A DNA stretch of 8,442 nucleotides from Eubacteriales bacterium (GTDB taxonomy: Bacteria; Bacillota; Clostridia; Christensenellales; CAG-138), in the NCBI GenBank assembly GCA_028701165.1, contig JAQVRG010000053.1, positions 1 to 8,442 of the forward strand, written 5' to 3'. Numbering within the stretch: position 1 is the first letter of the stretch; every line of letters starts with the position of its first letter. Position numbers and translations under genes: made by a program. Positions 1 to 4,276 of this stretch are shown here, one piece after another. The notes under the pieces are model-generated. The model saw only the letters and a list, made by a program, of their open reading frames with translations, searched no databases and was not told the origin of the DNA.

Positions 1-123
1 GACGTGTTTTCCGCCTTCGGGCATATATTTCCGACTCGTCCGGCTTTGCAAGGCTTCCAATCGTCAAAGCGCGGCGACATCTTTTCTGCCCGCGGGCATA
101 TATTCCGGCTCGTCCGGCTTTGC
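1..123. repeat. Imperfect tandem duplication at the left edge (75-bp offset)
   Basis: Bases 1-49 and 76-123 are diverged direct copies, with about seven differences including a one-base indel. Both run from GAC.T.TTTTC through a small GCC..GGC hairpin and a CATATAT stretch to CTCGTCCGGCTTTGC. The second copy runs straight into the first hairpin arm of the structured element at 103-248. The first copy breaks off after that arm (GCAAGGCTTCC instead of GCCGGACGA), so it looks like a truncated or decayed unit. The perfect palindrome GCCCGCGGGC lies at 88-97 in copy two. Copy one starts at the first base of the window, so the array may continue leftwards. No gene is visible in bases 1-245. Confidence 0.7.
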
Positions 124-248
124 CGGACGAACGGATCGGCCTAAGTGGCCGTTTCCCTGCGCGTTTTGCGCCCGCGAGCGAAGCGAGCAGCAAAAAGCGA
201 AAAAATCGGGCGCAGTCATATGACTGCGCCCGAAATGCGACAGCATTA
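103..248 (-). repeat. Structured 3' element, copy A (downstream of rplL)
   Basis: This is one of three copies of a multi-hairpin element; the others are at 1480-1625 and 2871-3017. Plus-strand positions are: stem H1 110-118/122-130 (9 bp, TTT loop); H2 135-141/147-153 (7 positions, one T-T mismatch, 5-nt loop); H3 160-169/190-199 (one G-A mismatch); H4 206-233, a perfect 28-bp palindrome; and H5 234-238/243-247, whose outer arm overlaps the rplL stop codon (246-248). H1, H2, H3 and H4 start at the same relative offsets (0, +25, +52, +96) as in copy B. Read on the minus strand, the order is stop codon, H5, H4, U-tract, H3, H2, H1. It may act as a 3' UTR module or as a dispersed palindromic repeat; the function is not known. 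Confidence 0.8.
200..233 (-). terminator. Rho-independent terminator of rplJ-rplL
   Basis: The 28-bp perfect palindrome at 206-233 gives an RNA stem of about 11-14 bp, depending on the loop, centred on CATATG. On the minus strand it is followed directly by six U residues (A6 at 200-205). It begins 13 nt after the rplL stop codon. The stem is hairpin H4 of repeat copy A. Confidence 0.93.
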
Positions 249-617
249 CTTGACTTCGATGGTAGCGCCAACTTCCTTGAAAGCAGCGACGATCTTCTCG
301 CACTCTTCCTTGGAAGCGCCTTCCTTGACGGGCTTGGGAGCGTTGTCAACCAGCTCCTTGGCTTCCTTGAGGCCAAGGCCGGTCAGCTCGCGCACAACCT
401 TGATAACCTTGATCTTCTCGGGGCCGACTTCCTTGAGAACCGCGTCAAACTCGGTCTTCTCCTCAACCTCGGCAGCGGCGGCGGGGCCGGCTACGGCCAC
501 GGCGGTAGCTGCGGCGGAAACGCCGAACTCTTCTTCCACAGCCTTCACCAGCTCGTTGAGCTCGAGAACGGTCATGGACTTGATCTCTTCAATAAACTTT
601 GCAGTATCGATTGCCAT
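246..617 (-). CDS. rplL: 50S ribosomal protein L7/L12
   Basis: L7/L12 forms the flexible stalk of the large ribosomal subunit. It binds as dimers to L10 and recruits the GTPase translation factors. The 123-residue product has the usual layout: an N-terminal dimerisation helix region (1-33, MAIDTAKFIEEIKSMTVLEL start), an Ala/Val-rich hinge (about 34-52), and a C-terminal factor-binding domain (about 53-123) with the conserved GLGLKEAKELVD helix. The start at 617 is supported by AGGAGG seven to eight bases upstream and by family length. It lies 44 bp after rplJ with no terminator between them, so the two are co-transcribed from the promoter at 1352-1380 and controlled by the L10 leader. An intrinsic terminator follows the stop. 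Identification is secure. Confidence 0.98.
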   Translation of the reverse strand: MAIDTAKFIEEIKSMTVLELNELVKAVEEEFGVSAAATAVAVAGPAAAAEVEEKTEFDAVLKEVGPEKIKVIKVVRELTGLGLKEAKELVDNAPKPVKEGASKEECEKIVAAFKEVGATIEVK

Positions 618-661
618 TCTAATTTTCCTCCTGTAATTTTATAGTTGTAAGTCTGCCGTTC

Positions 662-1195
662 TTATTCGGCTGCGGGCGCTTCCGCTGCTGCGGGAGCTTC
701 GCCCTTGGTCTTTGCGACCTGATCCAGTACGATTGCGAGCCCGGAAATGGGAGTCATCATGCTGCCCAACAAGCGGGAAATGAGGACTTCACGAGAGGGC
801 AGGTCGGCTAAGGTATCCATCTGCGCCGCGGTGCTGACCGCGCCGTCGATGATGCCGCCCTTGAATTCGCACTTCTTCGTGTTCTTGATCACGTTCTTGA
901 GGATCTTTGCACCCGCGACGGCGTCTTCATACCCGAACGCGAAAGCGGAGGGACCCTTCAAAAATGCCTGGAACGCGTCGTCGATGCTGTTGAGCTTTGC
1001 CGCGCGCTCTACCATACCGTTCTTCAAAACGACATACTCCACGCCGGCTTTGCGCATTTCACTGCGGAGATTGGTATCCTCCTCAACGGTCAGGCCGCGG
1101 TAATCGAATACCACAACGCTCTTTGCCTTGTTGAGTTTCTCGCGGATCTCTTCGACCTGTGCGATCTTTGCTTCAATGATCTTGCTGTTTGCCAT
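662..1195 (-). CDS. rplJ: 50S ribosomal protein L10
   Basis: L10 is the base of the ribosomal stalk. It binds 23S rRNA near the L11 site and carries the L7/L12 dimers on its C-terminal helix. In bacteria the L10-L12 complex also binds its own mRNA leader to limit expression. The 177-residue product has the N-terminal KSVVVFDYRGLTVEE and YVVLKNGMVERAA segments (about 26-67) and ends in an Ala/Glu-rich tail (PAAAEAPAAE), which is somewhat low in complexity. The start at 1195 has an excellent AAGGAGGTG ribosome-binding site 5-8 bases upstream. The preceding 5' leader holds the L10 leader structure and an attenuator, which directly supports autoregulation. Confidence 0.98.
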   Translation of the reverse strand: MANSKIIEAKIAQVEEIREKLNKAKSVVVFDYRGLTVEEDTNLRSEMRKAGVEYVVLKNGMVERAAKLNSIDDAFQAFLKGPSAFAFGYEDAVAGAKILKNVIKNTKKCEFKGGIIDGAVSTAAQMDTLADLPSREVLISRLLGSMMTPISGLAIVLDQVAKTKGEAPAAAEAPAAE

Positions 1196-1221
1196 GTTTT
1201 CACCTCCTTAGTCAGAATAGT

Positions 1222-1345
1222 GGTGAGCCAAAAGAAAAATCTCCGCCCAAAGGCAGAGAATGAAATGACTTACGTCTTTTCTTTCACCTCGGCAGGATTT
1301 ACGCATTGCTGCTACCGGCTGTCTTTGGCTCATGGTTTTGCAACC
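1222..1345 (-). promoter_or_regulatory. L10 (rplJL) autoregulatory leader RNA
   Basis: The minus-strand transcript between the rplJ promoter and start codon shows features of the known L10 leader family: the AAATCCTGCCGAGGTGA core (near 1284-1300), an outer helix pairing UGAGCCAAA (1324-1332) with UUUGGCUCA (1224-1232), and an inner hairpin 1261-1286 (TGAAA/TTTCA around GAC-GUAA-GUC, a GNRA-type tetraloop). The leader ends in the intrinsic attenuator at 1230-1259. The expected behaviour, by analogy with Bacillus-type leaders, is that L10-L12 binding favours termination. The 5' end is inferred from the -10 box, not observed. Confidence 0.85.
1230..1259 (-). terminator. Attenuator terminator in the rplJ leader
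   Basis: On the minus strand, the arms at 1252-1259 and 1240-1247 form an 8-bp stem (UCUCUGCC with GGCGGAGA, one U-G pair) closed by a UUUG loop. It is followed by UUUUUCUUUU (1239-1230). It lies 35 bases upstream of the rplJ start codon. The outer leader helix arm at 1224-1232 overlaps the end of the U-tract, so that helix can complete only on transcripts that read through. Confidence 0.88.
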
Positions 1346-1351
1346 TTGCAT

Positions 1352-1380
1352 ACTATAGCAGACGCAGTGCGCCTTGTCAA
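1352..1380 (-). promoter_or_regulatory. Sigma-A-type promoter of rplJ-rplL
   Basis: On the minus strand there is a perfect -35 TTGACA (1375-1380), a 17-bp spacer, and -10 TATAGT (1352-1357), placing the start near 1345. It lies about 157 bp upstream of rplJ and feeds directly into the L10 leader. A 7-bp inverted repeat (GTTTTGC/GCAAAAC, 1388-1408) sits just upstream of the -35; its role is unknown. Confidence 0.92.
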
Positions 1381-1387
1381 GGAATTT

Positions 1388-1479
1388 GTTTTGCTTTGCA
1401 AGCAAAACCGGCATTTTTAACGTTTAACGCCCGGGATTCGGAGTCGTAACCCCGGAGGTTATAATCGCTCGCGGCTTGA
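1388..1479. other. Spacer between repeat copy B and the rplJ promoter
   Basis: This stretch holds no gene. It contains the inverted repeat 1388-1394/1402-1408 (GTTTTGC/GCAAAAC) and a small 5-bp hairpin at 1447-1461 (TAACC/GGTTA). Nothing else could be recognised. Confidence 0.5.
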
Positions 1480-1625
1480 TTCCGGCTCGCCCGGCTTTGC
1501 CGGACGAACGGACCGGCCCAAGTGGCCGTTTCCTTGCGCGTTTTGCCGGCCGCGCCAACGGCGCAGGCAAAACGTGAAAAAATCGCCCCAACGGCTTGCC
1601 GTCGGGGCGAAAGCGCTTGCGCTTA
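1480..1625 (-). repeat. Structured 3' element, copy B (downstream of rplA)
   Basis: This is the second copy of the multi-hairpin element. H1 is 1487-1495/1499-1507 (one C/A position that becomes a G-U pair in minus-strand RNA). H2 is 1512-1518/1524-1530. H3 is 1539-1547/1566-1574 (9 perfect pairs) with an inner 5-bp hairpin 1552-1556/1560-1564. H4 is 1583-1610. H5 is 1611-1616/1619-1624 and overlaps the rplA stop codon (1623-1625). Offsets of H1 to H4 equal those in copy A exactly. H4 shares only the outer bases with copy A but keeps both its 28-nt length and its pairing. Confidence 0.82.
1577..1610 (-). terminator. Rho-independent terminator of rplK-rplA
   Basis: The hairpin at 1583-1610 has arms of 13 pairs, including one G-U pair in minus-strand RNA (1603/1590), and a two-base loop or slightly larger. 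It is followed on the minus strand by six U residues (A6 at 1577-1582). It starts 12 nt after the rplA stop codon and is hairpin H4 of repeat copy B. It separates rplKA from the independently promoted rplJL unit. Confidence 0.92.
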
Positions 1626-2312
1626 GAACTTCATCGTGTTGAACTTGACGCCGGGGCCCATGGTGGAGCTTACGACGACGCTCTTGAGGTAGGTGCCCTT
1701 GGCGGCGGTAGGCTTGGCCTTGATGATGGCTTCCATAAGCGCCGTGAGGTTTTCCTCCAGCTTATCCACGCCGAAGGACGCCTTGCCGATGGGGCAGTGG
1801 ATGATGGAGGTCTTATCCACGCGGTATTCGACCTTACCTGCTTTGATGTCGGCGATGGCCTTGGTAAGATCCATCGTGACCGTGCCGCTCTTGGGGTTAG
1901 GCATCAAGCCTTTGGGGCCCAAGACGCGCGCGATCTTACCGACCGTACCCATCATATCCGGCGTCGCTACGCAAACGTCGAAATCAAACCAGTTCTCCTT
2001 CTGGATCTTCTGGATCATGTCATCGTCGCCAACATAATCGGCGCCGGCGTCCAGCGCTTCCTTCGCCTTGTCGGCCTTGGCGAACACGAGAACGCGAACG
2101 ACCTTGCCTGTGCCGTGGGGCAGAACCACCGCGCCGCGAACCTGCTGGTCTGCGTGACGGGGATCGACGCCCAAACGGACGGAAAGCTCAATGGTCTCGT
2201 CAAATTTAGCCTTGGCGGTCGTGAGAACCGTGTCCAAGCCTTCGCGGGGATCGTACAGCTTCTGTGCTTCGATAGCTTTTACGCTGTCCTGATACTTCTT
2301 ACCATGCTTCAT
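1623..2312 (-). CDS. rplA: 50S ribosomal protein L1
   Basis: L1 forms the mobile L1 stalk at the E site, helps eject deacylated tRNA, and in many bacteria represses its own operon by binding the rplK leader. The 229-residue product is normal in length and carries the family signature VLGPKGLMPNPKSGTV (about 129-144), plus the N-terminal two-part domain I segments (MKHGKKYQDSVKAIE; KFDETIELSVRLGVDPRHADQ). The start at 2312 has a GGGAGGA ribosome-binding site that begins right after the rplK TAA, so translation is probably coupled across the 14-bp gap. The stop codon is embedded in the first hairpin of repeat copy B. Confidence 0.98.
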   Translation of the reverse strand: MKHGKKYQDSVKAIEAQKLYDPREGLDTVLTTAKAKFDETIELSVRLGVDPRHADQQVRGAVVLPHGTGKVVRVLVFAKADKAKEALDAGADYVGDDDMIQKIQKENWFDFDVCVATPDMMGTVGKIARVLGPKGLMPNPKSGTVTMDLTKAIADIKAGKVEYRVDKTSIIHCPIGKASFGVDKLEENLTALMEAIIKAKPTAAKGTYLKSVVVSSTMGPGVKFNTMKF

Positions 2313-2326
2313 AATGCTGTCCTCCC

Positions 2327-2752
2327 TTAGTCGACCACGGTGATGCCCATGCTGCGGGCGGTACCGGCGATCATGTCCATAGCCGTTTCTACGCAGCTCG
2401 CGTTCAGATCGGGCATTTTGAGCTCCGCGATCTCCTTGATCTGCGCCTTGGTGATGGTGCCGACCTTATCGGTGTTGGGGCGGCCGGAGGCCTTCTCCAA
2501 ACCGATCGCCTTCTTGATGAGGACGGGAGCGGGCGGGGTCTTGGTGATAAAGGTGAAGGAGCGATCCGCGTAGACGGTGATGACTACGGGGATGATGAGA
2601 CCGGCCTGCTTGGCGGTCTTCTCGTTGAACTCCTTGCAGAAGCCCATGATGTTGATGCCCTGAGAACCCAGAGCCGGGCCTACCGGAGGCGCCGGCGTCG
2701 CTTTGCCGGCGGGGATCTGCAGCTTTACATAGCCAGTGATCTTCTTTGCCAT
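2327..2752 (-). CDS. rplK: 50S ribosomal protein L11
   Basis: L11 binds the GTPase-associated centre of 23S rRNA, is part of the thiostrepton target, and is needed for RelA-type stringent sensing where that exists. The 141-residue product is standard in length. Its N-terminal domain contains the conserved proline-rich helix region around PAPPVGPALG (about 20-29), and its C-terminal rRNA-binding domain ends with GTARSMGI. An in-frame upstream ATG at 2830 would add 26 residues (MYPRYEVTVGG...), but it has no homology and would run across the leader hairpin. The start at 2752 (MAKKITGYVKLQIPAG) with GAAAGGAA about 11 bases upstream is the right one. Confidence 0.98.
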   Translation of the reverse strand: MAKKITGYVKLQIPAGKATPAPPVGPALGSQGINIMGFCKEFNEKTAKQAGLIIPVVITVYADRSFTFITKTPPAPVLIKKAIGLEKASGRPNTDKVGTITKAQIKEIAELKMPDLNASCVETAMDMIAGTARSMGITVVD

Positions 2753-2776
2753 TGTGATAGTAATTCCTTTCAATAT

Positions 2777-2807
2777 AGTGGTGCGAGCGGTACTAAGACC
2801 TCCCACT
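2777..2807 (-). promoter_or_regulatory. Probable L1-binding leader hairpin upstream of rplK
   Basis: In minus-strand RNA, AGUGG (2803-2807) pairs with CCACU (2777-2781), enclosing a GAGGU...ACCGCUC substructure. The arrangement GUGGGAGG-loop-ACCG-ACCAC, 25 bases before rplK, matches the general form of L1-operon leaders known in Firmicutes, where L1 binding represses rplK-rplA translation. The match is from memory of the family and was not run through a covariance model. Confidence 0.55.
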
Positions 2808-2821
2808 GTAACCTCATAACG

Positions 2822-2849
2822 AGGGTACATGCAACCTTGGGATTGTCAA
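2822..2849 (-). promoter_or_regulatory. Weak candidate promoter for rplK-rplA
   Basis: There is a perfect -35 TTGACA on the minus strand (2844-2849), but with a 16-bp spacer the best -10 is TACCCT (2822-2827), only three of six matches. The -35 lies in one arm of a perfect 9-bp inverted repeat (2845-2853/2858-2866, GTCAAGGGG/CCCCTTGAC). rplK may instead be read from the rpmG promoter through repeat copy C. Confidence 0.3.
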
Positions 2850-2866
2850 GGGGCACTCCCCTTGAC
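2845..2866. repeat. Perfect 9-bp inverted repeat
   Basis: GTCAAGGGG and CCCCTTGAC are separated by CACT. The repeat lies between structured element copy C and rplK, and overlaps the only TTGACA available to rplK. No U-tract follows on either strand, so it is not a normal terminator. Confidence 0.75.
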
Positions 2867-2870
2867 GATG

Positions 2871-3017
2871 TTGCGGCTTGACCGGCTCTGCCGGTCAAAC
2901 GGATCGGACCGTGTGTCCGATTCCTTTCGCATTTTGACGCCCGCAGCCGCAGGATGCAGTCAAAATGTGAAGACGCGCACCGCCGGCGAAGCCGTTGGCG
3001 CGAAAGGCGAAGCCTTA
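2871..3017 (-). repeat. Structured 3' element, copy C (downstream of nusG)
   Basis: This is the third and most diverged copy. H1 is 2878-2886/2890-2898 (9 perfect pairs). H2 is 2903-2909/2915-2921 (7 perfect pairs). H3 is 2930-2938/2959-2967 (9 perfect pairs, loop 2 nt longer than in A and B). H4 is about 2976-3002. H5 is 3004-3008/3012-3016 (AAGGC/GCCTT) and overlaps the nusG stop codon (3015-3017). Relative to A and B, arms change on both sides so pairing is kept: H1 pairs 2 and 4, H2 pair 6, H3 pairs 2 and 8. The A6 tract is replaced by AAGACG (2970-2975). Confidence 0.8.
2976..3002 (-). terminator. Decayed or weak terminator hairpin after nusG
   Basis: The minus-strand RNA can form CGCGCC...GGUGCG with a 2x2 internal loop and a CGGC-UUC-GCCG tip. 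It is followed by CGUCUU instead of a U-run. It occupies the same slot as the strong terminators in copies A and B, so it is probably a leaky or lost terminator that lets transcription reach rplK-rplA. Confidence 0.45.
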
Positions 3018-3533
3018 GAGTTTTTGGACTTCGATGTAGTCCAGTTCTACGGGGGTGTTTCTGCCGAACATGGAGACGGTCAGCTTGACCTTCTGCCGCT
3101 CGGGATCGAGTTTCTCCACCGTGCCGATGAAGTTTTCCAAGGGCCCCGCGATCACGCGGACGCTCTCGCCGACCTCGATATCCAGCTCGATGGGGATGCG
3201 TTCCACGCCCATCGCCGTCACTTCTTCATCCGTCAGCGGAATGGGCTTGCTTCCGGGGCCGACAAACCCCGTCACGCCGCGCGTGTTGCGCACGACATAC
3301 CAGGTGTTGTCGTTCATGATCATTTTGACCATGACGTAGCCGGGATACACCTTGCGCTGGATGACCTTGCGCTTGTTATCCTTGAGCTCCACAACCTCTT
3401 CCGTGGGATACTTGACCTCTTGGATCAGATCCTCAAGACCGCGGTTCTCCACGGCCTTTTCAAGATCCCCCTTGACCTTGTTCTCATATCCCGAATAGGT
3501 ATGTACGACATACCATCTGGCTTCTTCGGACAT
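3015..3533 (-). CDS. nusG: Transcription termination/antitermination factor NusG
   Basis: NusG binds the RNA polymerase clamp helices and modulates pausing, Rho-dependent termination and transcription-translation coupling. The 172-residue product has the NGN domain (about 5-110; WYVVHTYSGYENKV, YPGYVMVKMIMND, VRNTRGVTGFVGPGSKPIPL) and a C-terminal KOW domain (about 120-172; VGESVRVIAGPLENFIGTVEKL). The start at 3533 is set by a TAAGGAGAAAG ribosome-binding site that uses the secE stop codon; the gap to secE is only 9 bp, indicating coupled translation. The stop codon is followed at once by repeat copy C. Confidence 0.98.
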   Translation of the reverse strand: MSEEARWYVVHTYSGYENKVKGDLEKAVENRGLEDLIQEVKYPTEEVVELKDNKRKVIQRKVYPGYVMVKMIMNDNTWYVVRNTRGVTGFVGPGSKPIPLTDEEVTAMGVERIPIELDIEVGESVRVIAGPLENFIGTVEKLDPERQKVKLTVSMFGRNTPVELDYIEVQKL

Positions 3534-3542
3534 ACTTTCTCC

Positions 3543-3773
3543 TTACAGACCGGCGAGCAGGGTCATGCCCTGACCGAACACGAAATCGCAGGCGTAGATG
3601 ATGACGGCCATCAGCAGGATGAACGCCAAAACCGCCAGCGTATAGCTTGCCAGCTCCTTCTTGGTGGGCCAGGAAAGCTTCTTCACCTCGGACGTGACCT
3701 CGCGGACATATTGTACGAAACGTCCCTTTTTCTTTTCCTTTTTCGGCTTGTTAGCCTTTGCTTCTGTTGCCAT
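3543..3773 (-). CDS. secE: Preprotein translocase subunit SecE
   Basis: SecE clamps SecY in the SecYEG protein-conducting channel of the cytoplasmic membrane. The 76-residue product is the short Gram-positive form: a Lys-rich cytosolic N-terminus (1-17), the conserved amphipathic hinge helix EVKKLSWPTKKEL (29-41), and one membrane segment (about 43-66). The start at 3773 has AAAGGGGAA seven to eight bases upstream and lies 12 bp after rpmG. The tRNA-Trp gene often found between rpmG and secE in other Bacillota is absent here. Confidence 0.97.
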   Translation of the reverse strand: MATEAKANKPKKEKKKGRFVQYVREVTSEVKKLSWPTKKELASYTLAVLAFILLMAVIIYACDFVFGQGMTLLAGL

Positions 3774-3785
3774 TTTGGTTCCCCT

Positions 3786-3935
3786 TTACTTGGATTCTCT
3801 GTGCAGGGTGTGCTTGCGGCAGAACGGACAATACTTGCTGAACTCGACACGATCCGGATCGTTCTTCTTGTTCTTGAAGGTATTGTAGTTCCGCTGCTTG
3901 CATTCTGTGCAGGCCAGTGTGATCTTGACGCGCAT
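3786..3935 (-). CDS. rpmG: 50S ribosomal protein L33
   Basis: L33 is a small zinc-binding protein near the E site of the large subunit. The translation is 49 residues, starting MRVKITLACTECKQRNY and ending KHTLHRESK. Two CxxC pairs (C9/C12 and C36/C39) make it the zinc-ribbon (C+) paralogue. It is the first gene of rpmG-secE-nusG. The start at 3935 has a GAGGAGGAG ribosome-binding site six to seven bases upstream. The leader of about 78 nt back to the predicted transcription start contains a terminator-like hairpin (3988-4009). Confidence 0.97.
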   Translation of the reverse strand: MRVKITLACTECKQRNYNTFKNKKNDPDRVEFSKYCPFCRKHTLHRESK

Positions 3936-3987
3936 GATAGTCTCCTCCTCATGGTATCCAAAAAGGATGTTTCCCTTTTACACACCT

Positions 3988-4009
3988 AAATAAAACCCCC
4001 TGCCGGGGG
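3988..4009 (-). terminator. Terminator-like hairpin at the 5' end of the rpmG transcript
   Basis: On the minus strand, CCCCC (4005-4009) and GGGGG (3996-4000) enclose a GGCA loop and are followed by UUUUAUUU (3995-3988). It starts within a few bases of the predicted transcription start (about 4013), so it is either an extremely promoter-proximal attenuator or a 5'-end protective stem. A competing pairing exists: GUAUCC (4008-4013) with GGAUAC (3954-3959), which would use part of the same arm. Confidence 0.6.
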
Positions 4010-4019
4010 ATACTCCAAT

Positions 4020-4048
4020 AATCTATCACAAGCGGGTAGGCGTGTCAA
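4020..4048 (-). promoter_or_regulatory. Promoter of rpmG-secE-nusG
   Basis: On the minus strand there is a perfect -35 TTGACA (4043-4048), a 17-bp spacer, and -10 TAGATT (4020-4025) preceded by TGA, giving an extended -10 (TGn) element. The predicted start is near 4013. Confidence 0.85.
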
Positions 4049-4091
4049 CGAAAAAATATGCTGTACAGGCGATTTTTCGGCAACTTTTTTT

Positions 4092-4127
4092 ACATTGTGG
4101 CGGCGCGGAAAGGGCGCCGCTACATGT
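4092..4127. repeat. GC-rich palindrome in the divergent intergenic region
   Basis: An 11-bp stem (4096-4106 with 4114-4124, one G-T position) encloses a GGAAAGG loop. Beyond a single bulged T (4095), three more pairs (4092-4094 with 4125-4127) extend it. The core arms are GCGGCGC and GCGCCGC. A T-run precedes it and no U-tract directly follows it on either strand, so it is not a convincing terminator. The surroundings are AT-rich, so it stands out in composition and resembles a dispersed palindromic repeat. Confidence 0.6.
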
Positions 4128-4187
4128 TGTGTTCAAGGTTTTTTCTTCATATTAGAATATCATAACGCAAAGCATAAGAAAAGGGTA

Positions 4188-4216
4188 TTGACATATACTG
4201 TATCATCTGTTATAGT
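4188..4216 (+). promoter_or_regulatory. Promoter of the gntR-ABC operon
   Basis: There is a perfect -35 TTGACA (4188-4193), a 17-bp spacer, and -10 TATAGT (4211-4216), placing the start near 4223 with a leader of about 54 nt before the GntR gene. Both boxes are as strong as those of the ribosomal-protein promoters nearby, which fits a promoter held down by a repressor. Confidence 0.92.
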
Positions 4217-4230
4217 ACGGATACAAAAAA

Positions 4231-4251
4231 TGTATTAAGCGAATTAATACA
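4231..4251 (+). promoter_or_regulatory. Candidate operator of the GntR repressor
   Basis: There is a perfect 8-bp inverted repeat, TGTATTAA (4231-4238) and TTAATACA (4244-4251), with a 5-bp spacer, just downstream of the predicted transcription start. The left half overlaps a second smaller inverted repeat (ATACA 4221-4225 / TGTAT 4231-4235). A related imperfect dyad (TACTGTAT / TTATAGTA) spans the -10 region. The position suits autorepression by the gene that follows; this is inference. Confidence 0.6.
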
Positions 4252-4276
4252 GAAAACACAGAAAGGAAGCCAGCGG

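Noticed and set aside
1208..1420. Short open frames on both strands over the rplJ leader
   Set aside because: They coincide with the structured L10 leader and attenuator, have no protein similarity and lack a convincing ribosome-binding site.
1596..2330. Long plus-strand frame opposite rplA
   Set aside because: It is antisense to a clear ribosomal protein gene; the frame is open because of GC-rich codon bias.
2753..2830. N-terminal extension of rplK starting at an upstream in-frame ATG (2830)
   Set aside because: The extra 26 residues have no L11 similarity, run across the leader hairpin, and the standard MAKK start at 2752 has a ribosome-binding site.
103..3017. CRISPR array or insertion sequence as the explanation for the repeated blocks
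   Set aside because: The three copies lie more than 1 kb apart, differ in sequence, have no regular spacers, and no transposase or cas gene is present.
3774..3785. tRNA-Trp gene between rpmG and secE, as in many Bacillota
   Set aside because: The gap is only 12 bp and no tRNA-like cloverleaf was seen anywhere in the window.
2829..3989. 386-codon plus-strand frame opposite nusG-secE-rpmG
   Set aside because: It spans three well-identified genes and the repeat element in antisense and contains no recognisable domain.
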